Shown: positions 39,897 through 52,011, counted from the stretch's first letter. The stretch: 64,000 nt of DNA from Paraburkholderia sp. SOS3 (GCF_001922345.1 NZ_CP018811.1:3472001-3536000), one strand, 5' to 3'. Made by a program: numbers and translations. Notes: generated from the sequence alone by a model not told the origin.

Positions 39897-40979
39897 TTAA
39901 CGCGCGCGCGGATACGAGCCCAGAATTTTGAGGAACGCCGCTTTCTGATCGAGCTCGACGAGCGCCGCCGACACCGACGGATCGTCGCGATGGCCTTCGA
40001 GATCGATATAGAAGTAGTACTCCCACGTGCCGACGCGCGCCGGACGCGACTCGAATCGCGTCATCGACACGCCGTGACGCGCGAGCGGCTCGAGCAGCTT
40101 GAACATCGCGCCCGGCTCATTCGCCACCGATACGATCAGCGATGTCTTGTCGTAGCCGCTCGCCCCCGACGGCTCTTTGCCGATCATCACGAAGCGGGTA
40201 CGGTTGTGCGGGTCGTCCTGGATCAGCGAGTACGCGATCTGCAGGCCGTATTGCGTGGCCGCGCGGTCGCCGGCGATCGCGGCGACGGTCGGGTCCGCCG
40301 CCGCGAGCCGCGCGCCTTCCGCGTTGCTCGACACGGCCTGGCGCTCGAGATGCGGCGCATGGGCGGACAGCCAGCGTTGACATTGCGCAAGCGCCTGCGG
40401 ATGCGCGCATACGCGTTTGATGCCGGTCAGAGCGCCGCTTAGCGTCATCAGATTGTGGTGAATCGGCAGCGCCAGTTCGCCGCCGATCAGCAACTGCGTT
40501 TCGAGCAGCAGATCGAGCGTGCGCGACACCGCGCCTTCGGTCGAGTTCTCGATCGGCACGACGCCGAATTCCGCGGCGCCGGCTTCGACCGAGCGGAACA
40601 CTTCGTCGATCGACGCACACGCGAGCCCTTCGATCGACTGACCGAAGTACGCGTGCATCGCCTGTTCGCTATAGGTGCCGATCGGGCCGAGAAACGCGAC
40701 CTGAATGTTCTTTTCGAGCGCGCGGCTCGCGGCCATGATCTCGCGCCAGATCGCGCTGATGTGATCGCTCCCGAGCGGGCCGTCGCTCATCTCCTGCAGC
40801 CGCGCGATCACCTGCTGCTCGCGCTCCGGGCGGAACACCGGTGCGTTGAAATGCTTCTTGACCTCGCCCACTTCGAGCGCGACCGCCGCGCGCTGATTGA
40901 GCAGCGCGATCAGCTGCGCGTCGAGCGCATCGATGCGCTCACGCAGCGGTTTGAGTCGTGAATTAAGTTCGTCGTCCAT
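39897..40979 (-). CDS. pheA: Bifunctional chorismate mutase/prephenate dehydratase
   Basis: The 360-residue P-protein converts chorismate to prephenate and then phenylpyruvate. Residues 1-90 are an AroQ-type mutase (RIDALDAQLIALLNQRAAVALEVGEVK). Residues 95-275 are the dehydratase with VPIENSTEGAVSRTLDLL and the catalytic TRF (HNRTRFVMIG). The C-terminal ACT domain with ESRP senses phenylalanine. It lies between serC and hisC. Confidence 0.97.
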   Translation of the reverse strand: MDDELNSRLKPLRERIDALDAQLIALLNQRAAVALEVGEVKKHFNAPVFRPEREQQVIARLQEMSDGPLGSDHISAIWREIMAASRALEKNIQVAFLGPIGTYSEQAMHAYFGQSIEGLACASIDEVFRSVEAGAAEFGVVPIENSTEGAVSRTLDLLLETQLLIGGELALPIHHNLMTLSGALTGIKRVCAHPQALAQCQRWLSAHAPHLERQAVSSNAEGARLAAADPTVAAIAGDRAATQYGLQIAYSLIQDDPHNRTRFVMIGKEPSGASGYDKTSLIVSVANEPGAMFKLLEPLARHGVSMTRFESRPARVGTWEYYFYIDLEGHRDDPSVSAALVELDQKAAFLKILGSYPRAR

Positions 40980-41036
40980 GCTAGTGACTTGCCACGGCTG
41001 TATCGTCCCATGCGTGCGCGAAAACCGGTTCTTCGG

Positions 41037-42119
41037 TCACGCGCTCTTCCGTTCAAACTCTTTCATGTACTCGACGAGCGCCTTGACGCCTTCGAGCGGC
41101 ACCGCGTTGTAGATCGACGCCCGCATGCCGCCGACGGACTTGTGGCCCTTCAGCTGCAGGAGCCCCCGCGCCTTCGCGCCGGCCAGAAATGCTTCGTTGC
41201 GCGACTCGTCGGCGAGGAAGAACGGTACGTTCATCCGCGACCGCGCGCCGTGCTCGACCTTGTTCAGATAGAAGCTGCTCGTGTCGATCGTGTCGTACAG
41301 CAGCTTCGCCTTTTCGACGTTGCGCGCCTCGATCGCGCTCAGGCCGCCGAGCTTTTTCAGCCACTTGAAGACGAGCCCGGCGATATAGATCGCGTAGGTC
41401 GGCGGCGTGTTGTACATCGAATTGTTGAGCGCGACGGTCTTCCATTCGAACGCCGACGGACAGATCGGCATCGCGCGATCGAGCAGGTCTTCGCGGACGA
41501 TCACGACCGTCACGCCCGCGATGCCGATATTCTTCTGCGCGCCGCCGAACAGCACGCCGTATTTCGCGACGTCCATCGGGCGCGACAGGATGTGCGACGA
41601 CGCATCGGCGACGAGCGGGATGTCGCCGAGATCGGGGATGTCGAACGTTTCGACGCCGTGAATCGTTTCGTTCGTGCACAGATGCACGTAAGCGGGATCG
41701 TCGGACAGCTGCCATTCGGCGCGGGCGGGCGCGCGCGTATAACCATCGGCCGTTTGACCGCTCGCGGCGAGGTGCGCGCTGCCGTACTTCTTCGCTTCGT
41801 TGAGCGACTTTTGCGACCACGAACCGGTCACGACGAAATCGGCGCGCGGCTTCGTGCCGAACAGATTCATCGGCACGATCGCGTTTTCACCGATGCCGCC
41901 GCCTTGCAGGAACAGGATCTGATGGCTCGACGGAATCGCAAGCAACTCGCGCAGGTCGGCGAGCGCCTCTTCGTGGATCGACATGAACTCCTTGCCGCGA
42001 TGGCTCATTTCCATCACGCTCATGCCACTGCCGTGCCAGTCGAGCATTTCGTCGGCCGCTTGACGCAGCACTTCTTCGGGCAAGGCGGCGGGGCCGGCGG
42101 AGAAATTGAAGACGCGCAT
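41037..42119 (-). CDS. serC: Phosphoserine aminotransferase
   Basis: SerC makes 3-phosphoserine for serine synthesis and also serves pyridoxine synthesis. The 360-residue product begins [18 protein letters not shown], and the PLP lysine is in [17 protein letters not shown]. The ATG at 42119 was chosen; an earlier frame extension covers the terminator region. It is the first gene of the aromatic cluster. Confidence 0.97.
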   Translation of the reverse strand: MRVFNFSAGPAALPEEVLRQAADEMLDWHGSGMSVMEMSHRGKEFMSIHEEALADLRELLAIPSSHQILFLQGGGIGENAIVPMNLFGTKPRADFVVTGSWSQKSLNEAKKYGSAHLAASGQTADGYTRAPARAEWQLSDDPAYVHLCTNETIHGVETFDIPDLGDIPLVADASSHILSRPMDVAKYGVLFGGAQKNIGIAGVTVVIVREDLLDRAMPICPSAFEWKTVALNNSMYNTPPTYAIYIAGLVFKWLKKLGGLSAIEARNVEKAKLLYDTIDTSSFYLNKVEHGARSRMNVPFFLADESRNEAFLAGAKARGLLQLKGHKSVGGMRASIYNAVPLEGVKALVEYMKEFERKSA

Positions 42120-42173
42120 CGTGAGAGTTCCGGAAGCGGGCGCGCGGAGCATAAGAAGACCGGAATTGCGCCC

Positions 42174-42215
42174 AAAAAGAGAATGGCCGTCTGCGCGCTC
42201 GCGCAAACGGCCATT
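42174..42215 (-). terminator. Rho-independent terminator after the DUF2059 gene
   Basis: On the minus strand aatggccgt and acggccatt form a stem with an inner gcgcg pair, followed by a T-run. It separates the DUF2059 gene from serC. Confidence 0.85.
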
Positions 42216-42274
42216 ATCGCATCGACGCCGGGAACCCGCCATGCCGGCGGCCCGACCTCAGCCGAGCTTACGGC

Positions 42275-42907
42275 TTACTTGGCGCCCGGCTTGGCCGTGG
42301 AGACCGATGCGACTTCCTTGTCCGCCTGATCGCGCGTTGCCTTGATCGATTGCGGCATGTACTTCTGCATCAGGCCGTTCACGACGTCGCGGCCGACCTG
42401 GTCTTGCACCTGGATGAACTTGCGGCCCGTCGGGCTCTTGTAAAACGCGGTCAGGTCGTTGATTTCCGCCGTCGAGTAGTACTTCGCGTACGCGTCGTAC
42501 TGCGCCTGCATTGCGTCCTGACGGAACGAGTCGGTCGCGAACACCTGGCCCGCGGAATCGACGAGCTTCGGCACGGCGTTCTTTTGCAGCGTCGGTACCG
42601 ATGCCTGCTTCTGCTTGTCCGTCATCGTCTTGTTTTCGGACAGCGCGTCCGACAGGATCGCCGGCACGAGCTGCTTTGCCTGCATCTGCGCGCTGTTGCC
42701 GATCGCTCCGACGAGCTTTTGCGCGTCGATTGCGTCAAGCAGGTTCTTGATCGCGGCCTGCTTGGCCGGATCGATCGGCGCAGCTGCCGGCGCTGCGGGA
42801 GCGGCGGCGCCGGGCGCGGCCGGCTGCTGATTCTGCAGCGCCTGGGCCATCGCGAAGGTCGGCACGAAAGCGGCCAGCATCATCCACAGTTTGAATCGTT
42901 TTTGCAT
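42275..42907 (-). CDS. Secreted DUF2059-domain protein
   Basis: The 210-residue protein has a signal peptide ending in FVPTFAMA, an Ala/Pro-rich linker, and a DUF2059-type domain over about residues 50-200 (YSTAEINDLTAFYKSPTGRKFIQVQ). It is probably periplasmic. The family has no known activity. Its place between gyrA and serC is typical of Burkholderiaceae. Confidence 0.88.
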   Translation of the reverse strand: MQKRFKLWMMLAAFVPTFAMAQALQNQQPAAPGAAAPAAPAAAPIDPAKQAAIKNLLDAIDAQKLVGAIGNSAQMQAKQLVPAILSDALSENKTMTDKQKQASVPTLQKNAVPKLVDSAGQVFATDSFRQDAMQAQYDAYAKYYSTAEINDLTAFYKSPTGRKFIQVQDQVGRDVVNGLMQKYMPQSIKATRDQADKEVASVSTAKPGAK

Positions 42908-43122
42908 CACTACTCCCTGAAAGAAATGGGTTACATGCCCGCCGCGCGGACCGCGCATCGGCCCATCCGATGCGCGGGCTCACGCCCGTGCGGTTCATAC
43001 TCGTTACGAGGAAAGCATCAGTGCAGGTCAGACCGGGGGGATCCGCTTGCAGCGTGGCGTGCGGCGCAACTTCGCAGTGCGGTTGCGCCGCCCGGTTCCG
43101 CGTTCAGCCCGGGCGGTTCAGT

Positions 43123-45798
<2,676 letters not shown>

Positions 45799-46100
45799 TG
45801 TCCGTTTCGTTTACTTGCGGTGCAGTGGTTCGGCTGGCGGTGAAGTCCGCTGACCTTCGCCCACGTTCGCGTGCTGCGGCGCCTCGAAACGTGCGGCCGA
45901 CAGCCAGCTGATGACGTTTGGAAAAGGTTCCCGAAATGAAGCCGAAAGATTGCGCACCACGGCGGCGCTGCGATCTCAGCGCATCACGCGATTCTATCAT
46001 GCGGCGCATCCGCGCCTGCCGACCTGCATGGGTCTCTCTGTATACCTATTAGCAGAACCGCGGCGAGCGGCTCCTGCCGCCGCATTTGCAGCGCGTTCCG

Positions 46101-46160
46101 GGCCGCGTTCGTGCCCCGTGTTCAGGCCCGCTTCCTGCTCCGCTTTTCTGCCCCGCGAGA
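46101..46160. repeat. Degenerate 12-bp tandem repeat upstream of ompA
   Basis: Five 12-base units (46101, 46113, 46125, 46137, 46149) share the pattern ggccGCnTTnnt. It is intergenic, in the gyrA-ompA gap. Confidence 0.8.
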
Positions 46161-46322
46161 GCCCGTGCGGCTTCTGTTGCGCATGCACCACATTCGAACG
46201 GGGCTGGATATAGGGGAGGGATTTTTTTATCGTCGGAAGGGAACGATATGGCAAAATGCCAACGCACAAAGTTAGACACTGCTCGAAGTCTATACAGCGC
46301 GTCTTTTGTTCCGCACCGATGT

Positions 46323-46328
46323 TATACT
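46323..46328 (+). promoter_or_regulatory. Candidate -10 box of ompA
   Basis: TATACT (five of six) is 78 bases before the ompA ATG. The -35 position is not well matched. Confidence 0.45.
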
Positions 46329-46405
46329 CCGAGCAATGTATGACGTGTCTACGGTCAACAGGCTCGCAGTAAACCTGCGGTAATCTCAATTTCGAGAGGA
46401 GAAAT

Positions 46406-47056
46406 ATGAATAAACTTTCAAAGCTCGCGTTCATTGCAGCTACCGCGGTAATGGCTGCATCGGCGTCGGCGCAATCGGTGCCGGCCTCGCGACAGGCAGT
46501 TAACGATAACTGGGTGAACGGCACCGGCGAATACGTGTGGATGAACGGCACGAACGAGCTTTGCTGGCGCGACGCGTTCTGGACGCCGGCAACGGCTAAC
46601 GCAAAGTGCGACGGCGCACTCGTCGCACAGGCTCCGACCCCGCCGGCCCCGCCGCCGCCGGTCGCTCCGGCTATTACGAGCCAGAAGATTACGTATCAGG
46701 CTGACACGCTGTTCGACTTCGACAAGGCTGTCCTCAAGCCGGCCGGCAAGCAGAAGCTGGACGACCTCGCAGCGAAGATCCAGGGCCTGAACCTCGAAGT
46801 GGTCGTCGCAACGGGCTACACCGACCGCATCGGTTCCGACAAGTACAACGATCGTCTGTCGCTGCGTCGTGCTCAAGCTGTCAAGGCATACCTCGTCAGC
46901 AAGGGCATCGAATCCAACCGTATCTACACGGAAGGCAAGGGCAAGCGCGACCCGGTCACGCACGGTTGCAACCAGAAGAACCGCAAGCAGCTGATCGCCT
47001 GCCTCGCACCGGATCGCCGCGTCGAAGTCGAAGTGGTCGGTACCGCGAAGCAGTAA
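46406..47056 (+). CDS. ompA: OmpA-family outer membrane protein
   Basis: The 216-residue protein has a signal peptide (MNKLSKLAFIAATAVMAASASA), a short N-terminal part with paired cysteines, a Pro/Ala linker near residues 75-90, and a C-terminal OmpA peptidoglycan-binding domain (LFDFDKAVLKPAGKQKLDDL, NDRLSLRRAQAVKAYL). It lacks a full OmpA beta-barrel, so it is the short peptidoglycan-anchoring type. GAGGAGA lies just before the ATG. Confidence 0.94.
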   Translation: MNKLSKLAFIAATAVMAASASAQSVPASRQAVNDNWVNGTGEYVWMNGTNELCWRDAFWTPATANAKCDGALVAQAPTPPAPPPPVAPAITSQKITYQADTLFDFDKAVLKPAGKQKLDDLAAKIQGLNLEVVVATGYTDRIGSDKYNDRLSLRRAQAVKAYLVSKGIESNRIYTEGKGKRDPVTHGCNQKNRKQLIACLAPDRRVEVEVVGTAKQ

Positions 47057-47078
47057 GCGTCAAATTACCGCAGCATCG

Positions 47079-47106
47079 AAGCCCCGCCACGGCGGGGCTT
47101 TTTTTA
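47079..47106 (+). terminator. Rho-independent terminator of ompA
   Basis: aagccccgcc and ggcggggctt form a 10-bp GC-rich stem followed by T7, 22 bases past the stop. Confidence 0.95.
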
Positions 47107-47267
47107 TCCACCTCGATGCTCACCGCTACCCAGCAGAAGTTCGCTCATAGGTGCATGGCCGCCGGCACGCGCGGCCAACGCGCTCGACGGGCTTTTGCGG
47201 CACCTGGCGGTGACCTGTATACTCAGGGCTCGACCTCGTTGCCCTGCTCATCCGCCATCAAGGCCGC

Positions 47268-47972
47268 ATGAACATGACCAATGCCGATCCCCACGAACTG
47301 CAGAAATTCAGCGATCTCGCGCACCGGTGGTGGGACCCCAATGCCGAATTCAAACCGCTCCATGAACTGAACCCGGTTCGGCTCGACTGGATCGACCGGC
47401 ACGCGCGTCTCGCGGGCAAGCGCGTACTCGACATCGGCTGCGGCGGCGGCATTCTGTCCGAATCGATGGCCGGGCTCGGCGCGTCGGTGAAAGGCATCGA
47501 CCTGTCGCACGAAGCGCTGGGCGTCGCCGACCTGCATAGCCTCGAAAGCGGCATTGCCGTCGACTACGAAGAGATCGCCGCGGAGGTGCTGGCTGCACGC
47601 GATCCGGCGAGTTTCGACGTGGTGACTTGCATGGAAATGCTCGAGCATGTTCCCGACCCCGCGCAAATCGTCGCGGCCTGCAAGACGCTCGTGAAGCCCG
47701 GCGGCTGGGTGTTCTTCTCGACGCTGAACCGCAACGTGAAGTCGTATCTGTTCGCGGTCATCGGTGCGGAATACATCGCGCGAATGCTGCCAAGAGGCAC
47801 ACACGACTACGCGCGCTTCATCCGCCCGTCCGAACTCGCCGGCTTCGTGCGCGCTGCCGGCCTGACCACGGCCGAAATCAAGGGCGTCGTCTATCATCCG
47901 ATCGGCAAGCGCTTCGCGCTGTCCGCGGATACGAGCGTCAATTACATGCTTGCCTGCCGCCGCGACGCCTGA
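47268..47972 (+). CDS. ubiG: Ubiquinone biosynthesis O-methyltransferase
   Basis: UbiG performs both O-methylations of ubiquinone synthesis using SAM. The 234-residue product has [16 protein letters not shown] at the start, the SAM motif [16 protein letters not shown] and the later motif FFSTLNRN. Start choice lies between M1 (47268) and M3. It is 22 bases upstream of gph. Confidence 0.96.
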   Translation: MNMTNADPHELQKFSDLAHRWWDPNAEFKPLHELNPVRLDWIDRHARLAGKRVLDIGCGGGILSESMAGLGASVKGIDLSHEALGVADLHSLESGIAVDYEEIAAEVLAARDPASFDVVTCMEMLEHVPDPAQIVAACKTLVKPGGWVFFSTLNRNVKSYLFAVIGAEYIARMLPRGTHDYARFIRPSELAGFVRAAGLTTAEIKGVVYHPIGKRFALSADTSVNYMLACRRDA

Positions 47973-47994
47973 TCAACCTCTGCCCCGCACTTTC

Positions 47995-48708
47995 ATGAGC
48001 GATCCCACTCCTCTGCCGCAACGTGAAGACGACGAGACGTCGCTCGGCCTTTGCCAGGGCATTCTGTTCGATCTCGACGGCACGCTCGCCGACACCGCTC
48101 CCGATCTCGCTGCCGCGGTCAACAAGATGCGCGTCGATCGCGGGCTCGAGATGGTGCCGCTCGAGCAGTTGCGGCCGCTCGCGTCGGCCGGTGCACGCGG
48201 CCTGCTGGCAGGCGGATTCGGCGTCGGCCCGGCGGATCACGAATTCGCCGCGATGCGCGAAGAGTTTCTCGCGAACTACGAAGCCGATCTCTGCATCGAA
48301 ACGACGCTCTTCCCCGGCATCGGGGAACTGCTCGACGAACTCGACGAACGAGGCATCCGCTGGGGCATCGTAACGAACAAGGTGACGCGACTCACGGAGC
48401 CGCTCGTCGCGCAACTCGGACTCGACACGCGCGCGGGCTGCGTGGTCAGCGGCGATACGACACCGCATTCGAAGCCTCACCCCGCACCGCTGCTGCATGC
48501 GGCAAAAGAACTCGCTCTGCAGCCGGAGCGTATCGTCTATATCGGCGACGACCTGCGCGACGTGCAAGCGGGCTTTGCCGCTGGCATGGTGACCGTAGCC
48601 GCCGCATATGGCTATTGCGGCGCCGACCTGCCGCCGACGCAATGGCATGCAAGACATGTGGTCCAATCGCCGGCCGAGTTGCAGACACTTCTGCGCGATA
48701 TCAGCTAG
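47995..48708 (+). CDS. gph: Phosphoglycolate phosphatase
   Basis: Gph dephosphorylates 2-phosphoglycolate formed by DNA repair. The 237-residue HAD-family product has motif I FDLDGTLADTAPD near residue 23, motif III lysine in SGDTTPHSKPHPAPLL and motif IV YIGDDLRDVQAG. The ATG at 47995 was chosen; the longer frame overlaps the ubiG end. A HAD phosphatase next to ubiG is a conserved pairing. Confidence 0.93.
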   Translation: MSDPTPLPQREDDETSLGLCQGILFDLDGTLADTAPDLAAAVNKMRVDRGLEMVPLEQLRPLASAGARGLLAGGFGVGPADHEFAAMREEFLANYEADLCIETTLFPGIGELLDELDERGIRWGIVTNKVTRLTEPLVAQLGLDTRAGCVVSGDTTPHSKPHPAPLLHAAKELALQPERIVYIGDDLRDVQAGFAAGMVTVAAAYGYCGADLPPTQWHARHVVQSPAELQTLLRDIS

Positions 48709-48798
48709 ATTTGGGCAAACGAAACGGTAAGGTCCCGTACCGCGCGACGGCAAAGCGGCCGGACGGCACGCCGCGACGCGTTGCTCCGCGATATGTCG

Positions 48799-48827
48799 GT
48801 GACGTGACACCCCGGCTATTGTAAAAT
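48799..48827 (+). promoter_or_regulatory. Promoter of ssrA
   Basis: GTGACG (48799-48804) and TAAAAT (48822-48827) are separated by 17 bases. The predicted start near 48834 leaves a roughly 29-base 5' leader for RNase P to remove. Confidence 0.55.
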
Positions 48828-48862
48828 CGCTGCTGACCCGCAGTTTTGGGTTTCTCTACCGT

Positions 48863-49232
48863 GGGGGCGACCTGGTTTCGACAGGGGTTGTGAAGCGGTC
48901 AGGGCATGTCGAGGACCCGTCACCTCGTTAATCAATGGGAAAAACGTAACTGCAAACGACGATACGTTCGCACTGGCAGCCTAAGGGCCGCCGTCCTCTG
49001 CCTGGCTCACTGACGGGCTAGCGTCGCAAGACCGGTAGCAATACCGCCAGAGGTCATTTACGTCAGTTAAGCCCTGGTGGCGTCACGACGCCCGGGTCGA
49101 AAATCTAGTGAATCGCCGTTGCGCAGCGTGTTCGTCCGCGTCGCCGCGGTTAAATCAAATGACAGAACTAAACATGTAGAACTGATCGTAGAGCGCTACT
49201 GGACGCGGGTTCGATTCCCGCCGCCTCCACCA
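48863..49232 (+). ncRNA. ssrA: Transfer-messenger RNA (tmRNA)
   Basis: The 370-base RNA rescues stalled ribosomes. The 5' end GGGGGCG pairs with the 3' CGCCTCC before ACCA; the T-arm GGGTTCGATTCCC is intact. The tag reading frame (48952-48984) encodes ANDDTFALAA followed by TAA, the tag known for Burkholderia. A hairpin terminator lies about 90 bases downstream. Confidence 0.98.
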
Positions 49233-49318
49233 CAATTTTCAAGCGTGCCTTTCTGCGCGTGTTTTCTGCCTCTGGCGCGCGACGCAAAACATAACCCGAA
49301 CGCTTCGGGTATTCAGAC

Positions 49319-49344
49319 AAAACGGCCCCTCTCGGGGCCGTTTT
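49319..49344. terminator. Terminator between ssrA and the 41-residue gene
   Basis: aaaacggcccc and its complement form an 11-bp stem with a 4-base loop. Four T follow on either strand, so it may serve both convergent transcripts. Confidence 0.8.
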
Positions 49345-49369
49345 CACATCGCCTGGGCGCAGCGCAGTC

Positions 49370-49495
49370 CTAGCGGCGCACGACGATGGGGATCACATTG
49401 TTGTTGTTGACGAACATCGTCGGGTAATTGCCGCCTTTGTTGCTGCCACCCGCCACGCTCGATTTCACAAGCTGATTACGATCGATTTTCTGCAT
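49370..49495 (-). CDS. Putative 41-residue peptide with Gly-Gly motif
   Basis: An uninterrupted frame of 41 codons reads MQKIDRNQLVKSSVAGG then SNKGGNYPTMFVNNNN and ends VIPIVVRR. An SD-like GGCGAG lies 8 bases before the ATG. There is no transmembrane segment, signal peptide or known domain. The Gly-Gly after a 15-residue polar leader, then a Gly/Asn-rich core and a hydrophobic end, resembles bacteriocin or RiPP precursors, but no maturation or export gene is adjacent. Family unknown; the coding call rests on the intact frame, the ribosome binding site and the tidy placement between terminators. Confidence 0.55.
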   Translation of the reverse strand: MQKIDRNQLVKSSVAGGSNKGGNYPTMFVNNNNVIPIVVRR

Positions 49496-49892
49496 TTCAA
49501 ATACTCGCCAATAATGGATTGAGATCAATTCGGTTCGTCAGAAACACGTCTGTAACGACGACCCGCATCTATCATAGGCACCGCTTTTATCGTAAAAAAT
49601 GCTGCTTGACATCATTTAACCGCGCTCGAAAATACCAGAAACGATTTGCGGACTTGCCCTACGCAACAAAGGAAACAAATCGAGAAGTCGCCATGGACGC
49701 ACGACTGCCGACGCGCAACCGCGAGATGATGCGCAACGGATCAGGGTCGCGCTAATTACAAACTATAGTGGGAGGAGACCGGAATAATCGCATGCCGCCA
49801 TTCGTTTATTGCCCGCACGTCGCCGCCAACCGGGGCGTGCCGCGGTTCAACGCACACACTCCACACACAACGTTCAAAACAGGAGCAGCATC
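49496..49892. other. AT-richer intergenic region upstream of the secreted protein gene
   Basis: This 397-base stretch has lower GC than its surroundings. It holds a TATAGT -10-like box (49764-49769) and an ECF-like pair GGAATA (49781) and CGTTTA (49803) 16 bases apart. No gene is supported. Confidence 0.5.
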
Positions 49893-50252
49893 ATGCGCAA
49901 GACTCTTCTCCTCATCGCCGCTGCCGCAATCTCGCAAATGGCGTTCGCCGAGGTGCCGAAGGCAATGGACGGCCGCCTCGTTGATTCAGAGGGGTACACG
50001 CTGTACACGTTCGACAAGGACACGACGCCGGGCCAAAGTGCCTGCAGCGGCGCATGCCTGAAGAAATGGCCGGCTGCGCAAGCGGCGGCCGGCGACAAAC
50101 CGACGGGCGACTGGACGATCATCAAGAACGCCGACGGCGTTCCGCAGTGGGTCTACAAGGGTCACCCGCTGTATCGCTTTGCCGACGACAAGAAGCCCGG
50201 CGATACGGCCGGCGACAATTTCCGCGACGTGTGGCACATCGCGAAGCCGTAA
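49893..50252 (+). CDS. Secreted protein with two COG4315/Lipoprotein_15 repeats
   Basis: The 119-residue protein has a signal peptide ending QMAFA and then two copies of the short repeat typical of COG4315: YTLYTFDKD...CSGACLKKWPA and HPLYRFADDKKPGDTAGDNF with VWHIA. No lipobox cysteine follows the signal, so it is probably periplasmic rather than a lipoprotein. AGGAGC precedes the ATG. The function of the family is unknown. Confidence 0.88.
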   Translation: MRKTLLLIAAAAISQMAFAEVPKAMDGRLVDSEGYTLYTFDKDTTPGQSACSGACLKKWPAAQAAAGDKPTGDWTIIKNADGVPQWVYKGHPLYRFADDKKPGDTAGDNFRDVWHIAKP

Positions 50253-50421
50253 TCGAGGTTTGAGATTGTGAGGCGCCGCCAGGCTGTGGCCGGCTGGCGC
50301 CACGGCAGCGGCGCACTTCAGCGGGTTGCGCAAGGCCGGCGAGTGAGCCGGCGAACCTGGGCGAAGACGGAAACCGGCCGGGAGCAATGTCCCGGCAAAG
50401 ACACGCCAGGAAGGCGACCGC

Positions 50422-50691
50422 CTATTGAGGGTCGTCCGGACACTTCAGGTTGCAGCCGTCCGGATCGCCATTGTCGCCCCGCTTGCGCAGTTGCGACGGC
50501 GCGCCGCGCTGGTACTTCTTCGAGGGCGCCGATGCGGCGAATTGCATCTGCGGATGTTCCTGGAAGTGGAAATCGTCCGTCAGGATGCCGCCGGGCACGC
50601 CCGGCGAATTCTGTGCGAATGCAACCGATACGGTCGCGAGCAACGCGCCCGCCGCGGCGGTGGCAACGATGGTCTGAATCAGATATTTCAT
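50422..50691 (-). CDS. Hypothetical small secreted protein
   Basis: The 89-residue frame begins with a convincing signal peptide (MKYLIQTIVATAAAGALLATVSVAFA) and continues as a polar, Pro/Asp-rich domain with two cysteines near the end (CNLKC). There is no clear Shine-Dalgarno. No family is recognised; the signal sequence is the main support. Confidence 0.6.
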   Translation of the reverse strand: MKYLIQTIVATAAAGALLATVSVAFAQNSPGVPGGILTDDFHFQEHPQMQFAASAPSKKYQRGAPSQLRKRGDNGDPDGCNLKCPDDPQ

Positions 50692-50919
50692 GGCGGGTTC
50701 AACGCGGCATATAAACCGCGCACGAGGTGGAATACGAAGTTGTAAAGATTAGCGCAAAGTGCCGCCAGGCGCACCTTCCGGTCGCATCCGACCGTTACGC
50801 GTTCTTACTTGCGCGCTCGCGAACCGATCCACGGAAAACGCATGCGGCGGCAGCAGCGGCCCTTCCGCCTGCTGCCGCGAGCCCGCCCGCCACTGGCCGA
50901 CACTAGCCGCCGCCGCTCG

Positions 50920-52011
50920 TCACGCCGGCGCGCCCACCGCACTGCTCGTCAGCCCCTGATCGAGTTCGACCACGTTGCCGCACTCCTGCGGATCGTAGCC
51001 GTCGAGCTGCGCGACGCGCTGCCGGAATGCTTCGCCGCGCAGCACCGCGACCACTGCCGCGAGCGGCATGCGTTCTAGCCGCGCGCGCTCGCACGCGAAG
51101 TAATAGTCTTCATCGACGACCGGCACGAAGTCGAGCCCGAAGTGATGCGCGGCCGGTTCGACGCCGAAGCCGATGTCCGCCATCCCGCTCGCGACGAAGG
51201 CCGCGATCGCCGAGTGTGTGAGTTCGGTCGACGCATAGCCGTTGACGCGATCCGGATCGACGCCGATCTGGCGCAACGCGAGATCGAGCAGCATGCGTGT
51301 ACCCGAGCCGGGCTGTCTGTTAACGAAGCGGATATCCTCGCGCGCCAGATCGGCGAGGCCGGCAATTTTCTTCGGATTGCCCTTCGCCAGGAAGAGTCCC
51401 TGCTTGCGGCGCGTCAGATGAATCAGCACGTGACGCAGCGGATCGAGCCACTGCCGGTACTTCGCGCTGAAAGCCTCGCGAAACTCGCCTCGCGGCATAT
51501 GAAAGCCGGCCAGATCGCACTCGCCGCGCGAGAGCGCGACGATCGCTTCCGCACTGTCGCGATACTTGATGTCGAGCGACACATCGTCCGCCACGAGCGC
51601 CGTGACGAGCGACGCGACCGCGTAGCCGTGCGAAGCATGGATGCGCACATCGTCGCGCGGCGGCGTCAGCCACCGGTTCAATTCGCTCGCCACTTCGCTC
51701 GCAAGCGCCTGCATATTGCCGTCGAGCCGCTCGCCGCACAGACGCTGCCCGCGCAGCACGGCATGGCCCAGTTCCGACAGCACCGAGCCGCGTCCGCGCT
51801 CCTTTTCGATCAGCGCACCGCCGAGATGCGTTTCGATGCTGCGCAGCAAACCCCACGCATGACGGTAGGACAAACCCTTAAGGGCTGCCGCCTGCGCAAT
51901 GCTGCCCGTCTGCGCCACCAGCGCCAGAAGCGGCACGACATCAGTCAGGCTGGTGCTTCGGCCTTCCTGGTCACGCACGATCAACTGCGCCTCACATTCA
52001 ATTCGGATCAT
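50920..52011 (-). CDS. fdsR: ModE/LysR-like regulator with periplasmic-binding-type domain, likely controlling fds
   Basis: The 363-residue protein has an N-terminal ModE/LysR-type winged helix (VAQTGSIAQAAALKGLSYRHAWGLLRSIETHLGG, about residues 33-66) and a PBP-like ligand domain from about residue 120 (FVNRQPGSGTRMLLDLALRQIG). It is divergent from fdsG with 135 bases between them, the place of the formate dehydrogenase regulator FdsR in Cupriavidus. The symbol is by position and family and is moderately sure. Confidence 0.75.
   Translation of the reverse strand: MIRIECEAQLIVRDQEGRSTSLTDVVPLLALVAQTGSIAQAAALKGLSYRHAWGLLRSIETHLGGALIEKERGRGSVLSELGHAVLRGQRLCGERLDGNMQALASEVASELNRWLTPPRDDVRIHASHGYAVASLVTALVADDVSLDIKYRDSAEAIVALSRGECDLAGFHMPRGEFREAFSAKYRQWLDPLRHVLIHLTRRKQGLFLAKGNPKKIAGLADLAREDIRFVNRQPGSGTRMLLDLALRQIGVDPDRVNGYASTELTHSAIAAFVASGMADIGFGVEPAAHHFGLDFVPVVDEDYYFACERARLERMPLAAVVAVLRGEAFRQRVAQLDGYDPQECGNVVELDQGLTSSAVGAPA

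Larger units (their letters stand above)
45799..46405. other. Intergenic region between divergent gyrA and ompA
   Basis: This 607-base stretch has no supported gene. It contains the 12-bp repeat array at 46101-46160, a T-run at about 46223-46230 and the candidate ompA -10 box at 46323. Confidence 0.7.

Noticed and set aside
49519..49755. 78-codon open frame on the plus strand before the COG4315 gene
   Set aside because: No ribosome binding site, no domain, Arg-rich translation of an AT-richer intergenic region.
49233..49892. Genomic island integrated at the 3' end of ssrA
   Set aside because: The tmRNA 3' end is intact but there is no integrase, no direct repeat and only one small frame before ordinary genes resume.
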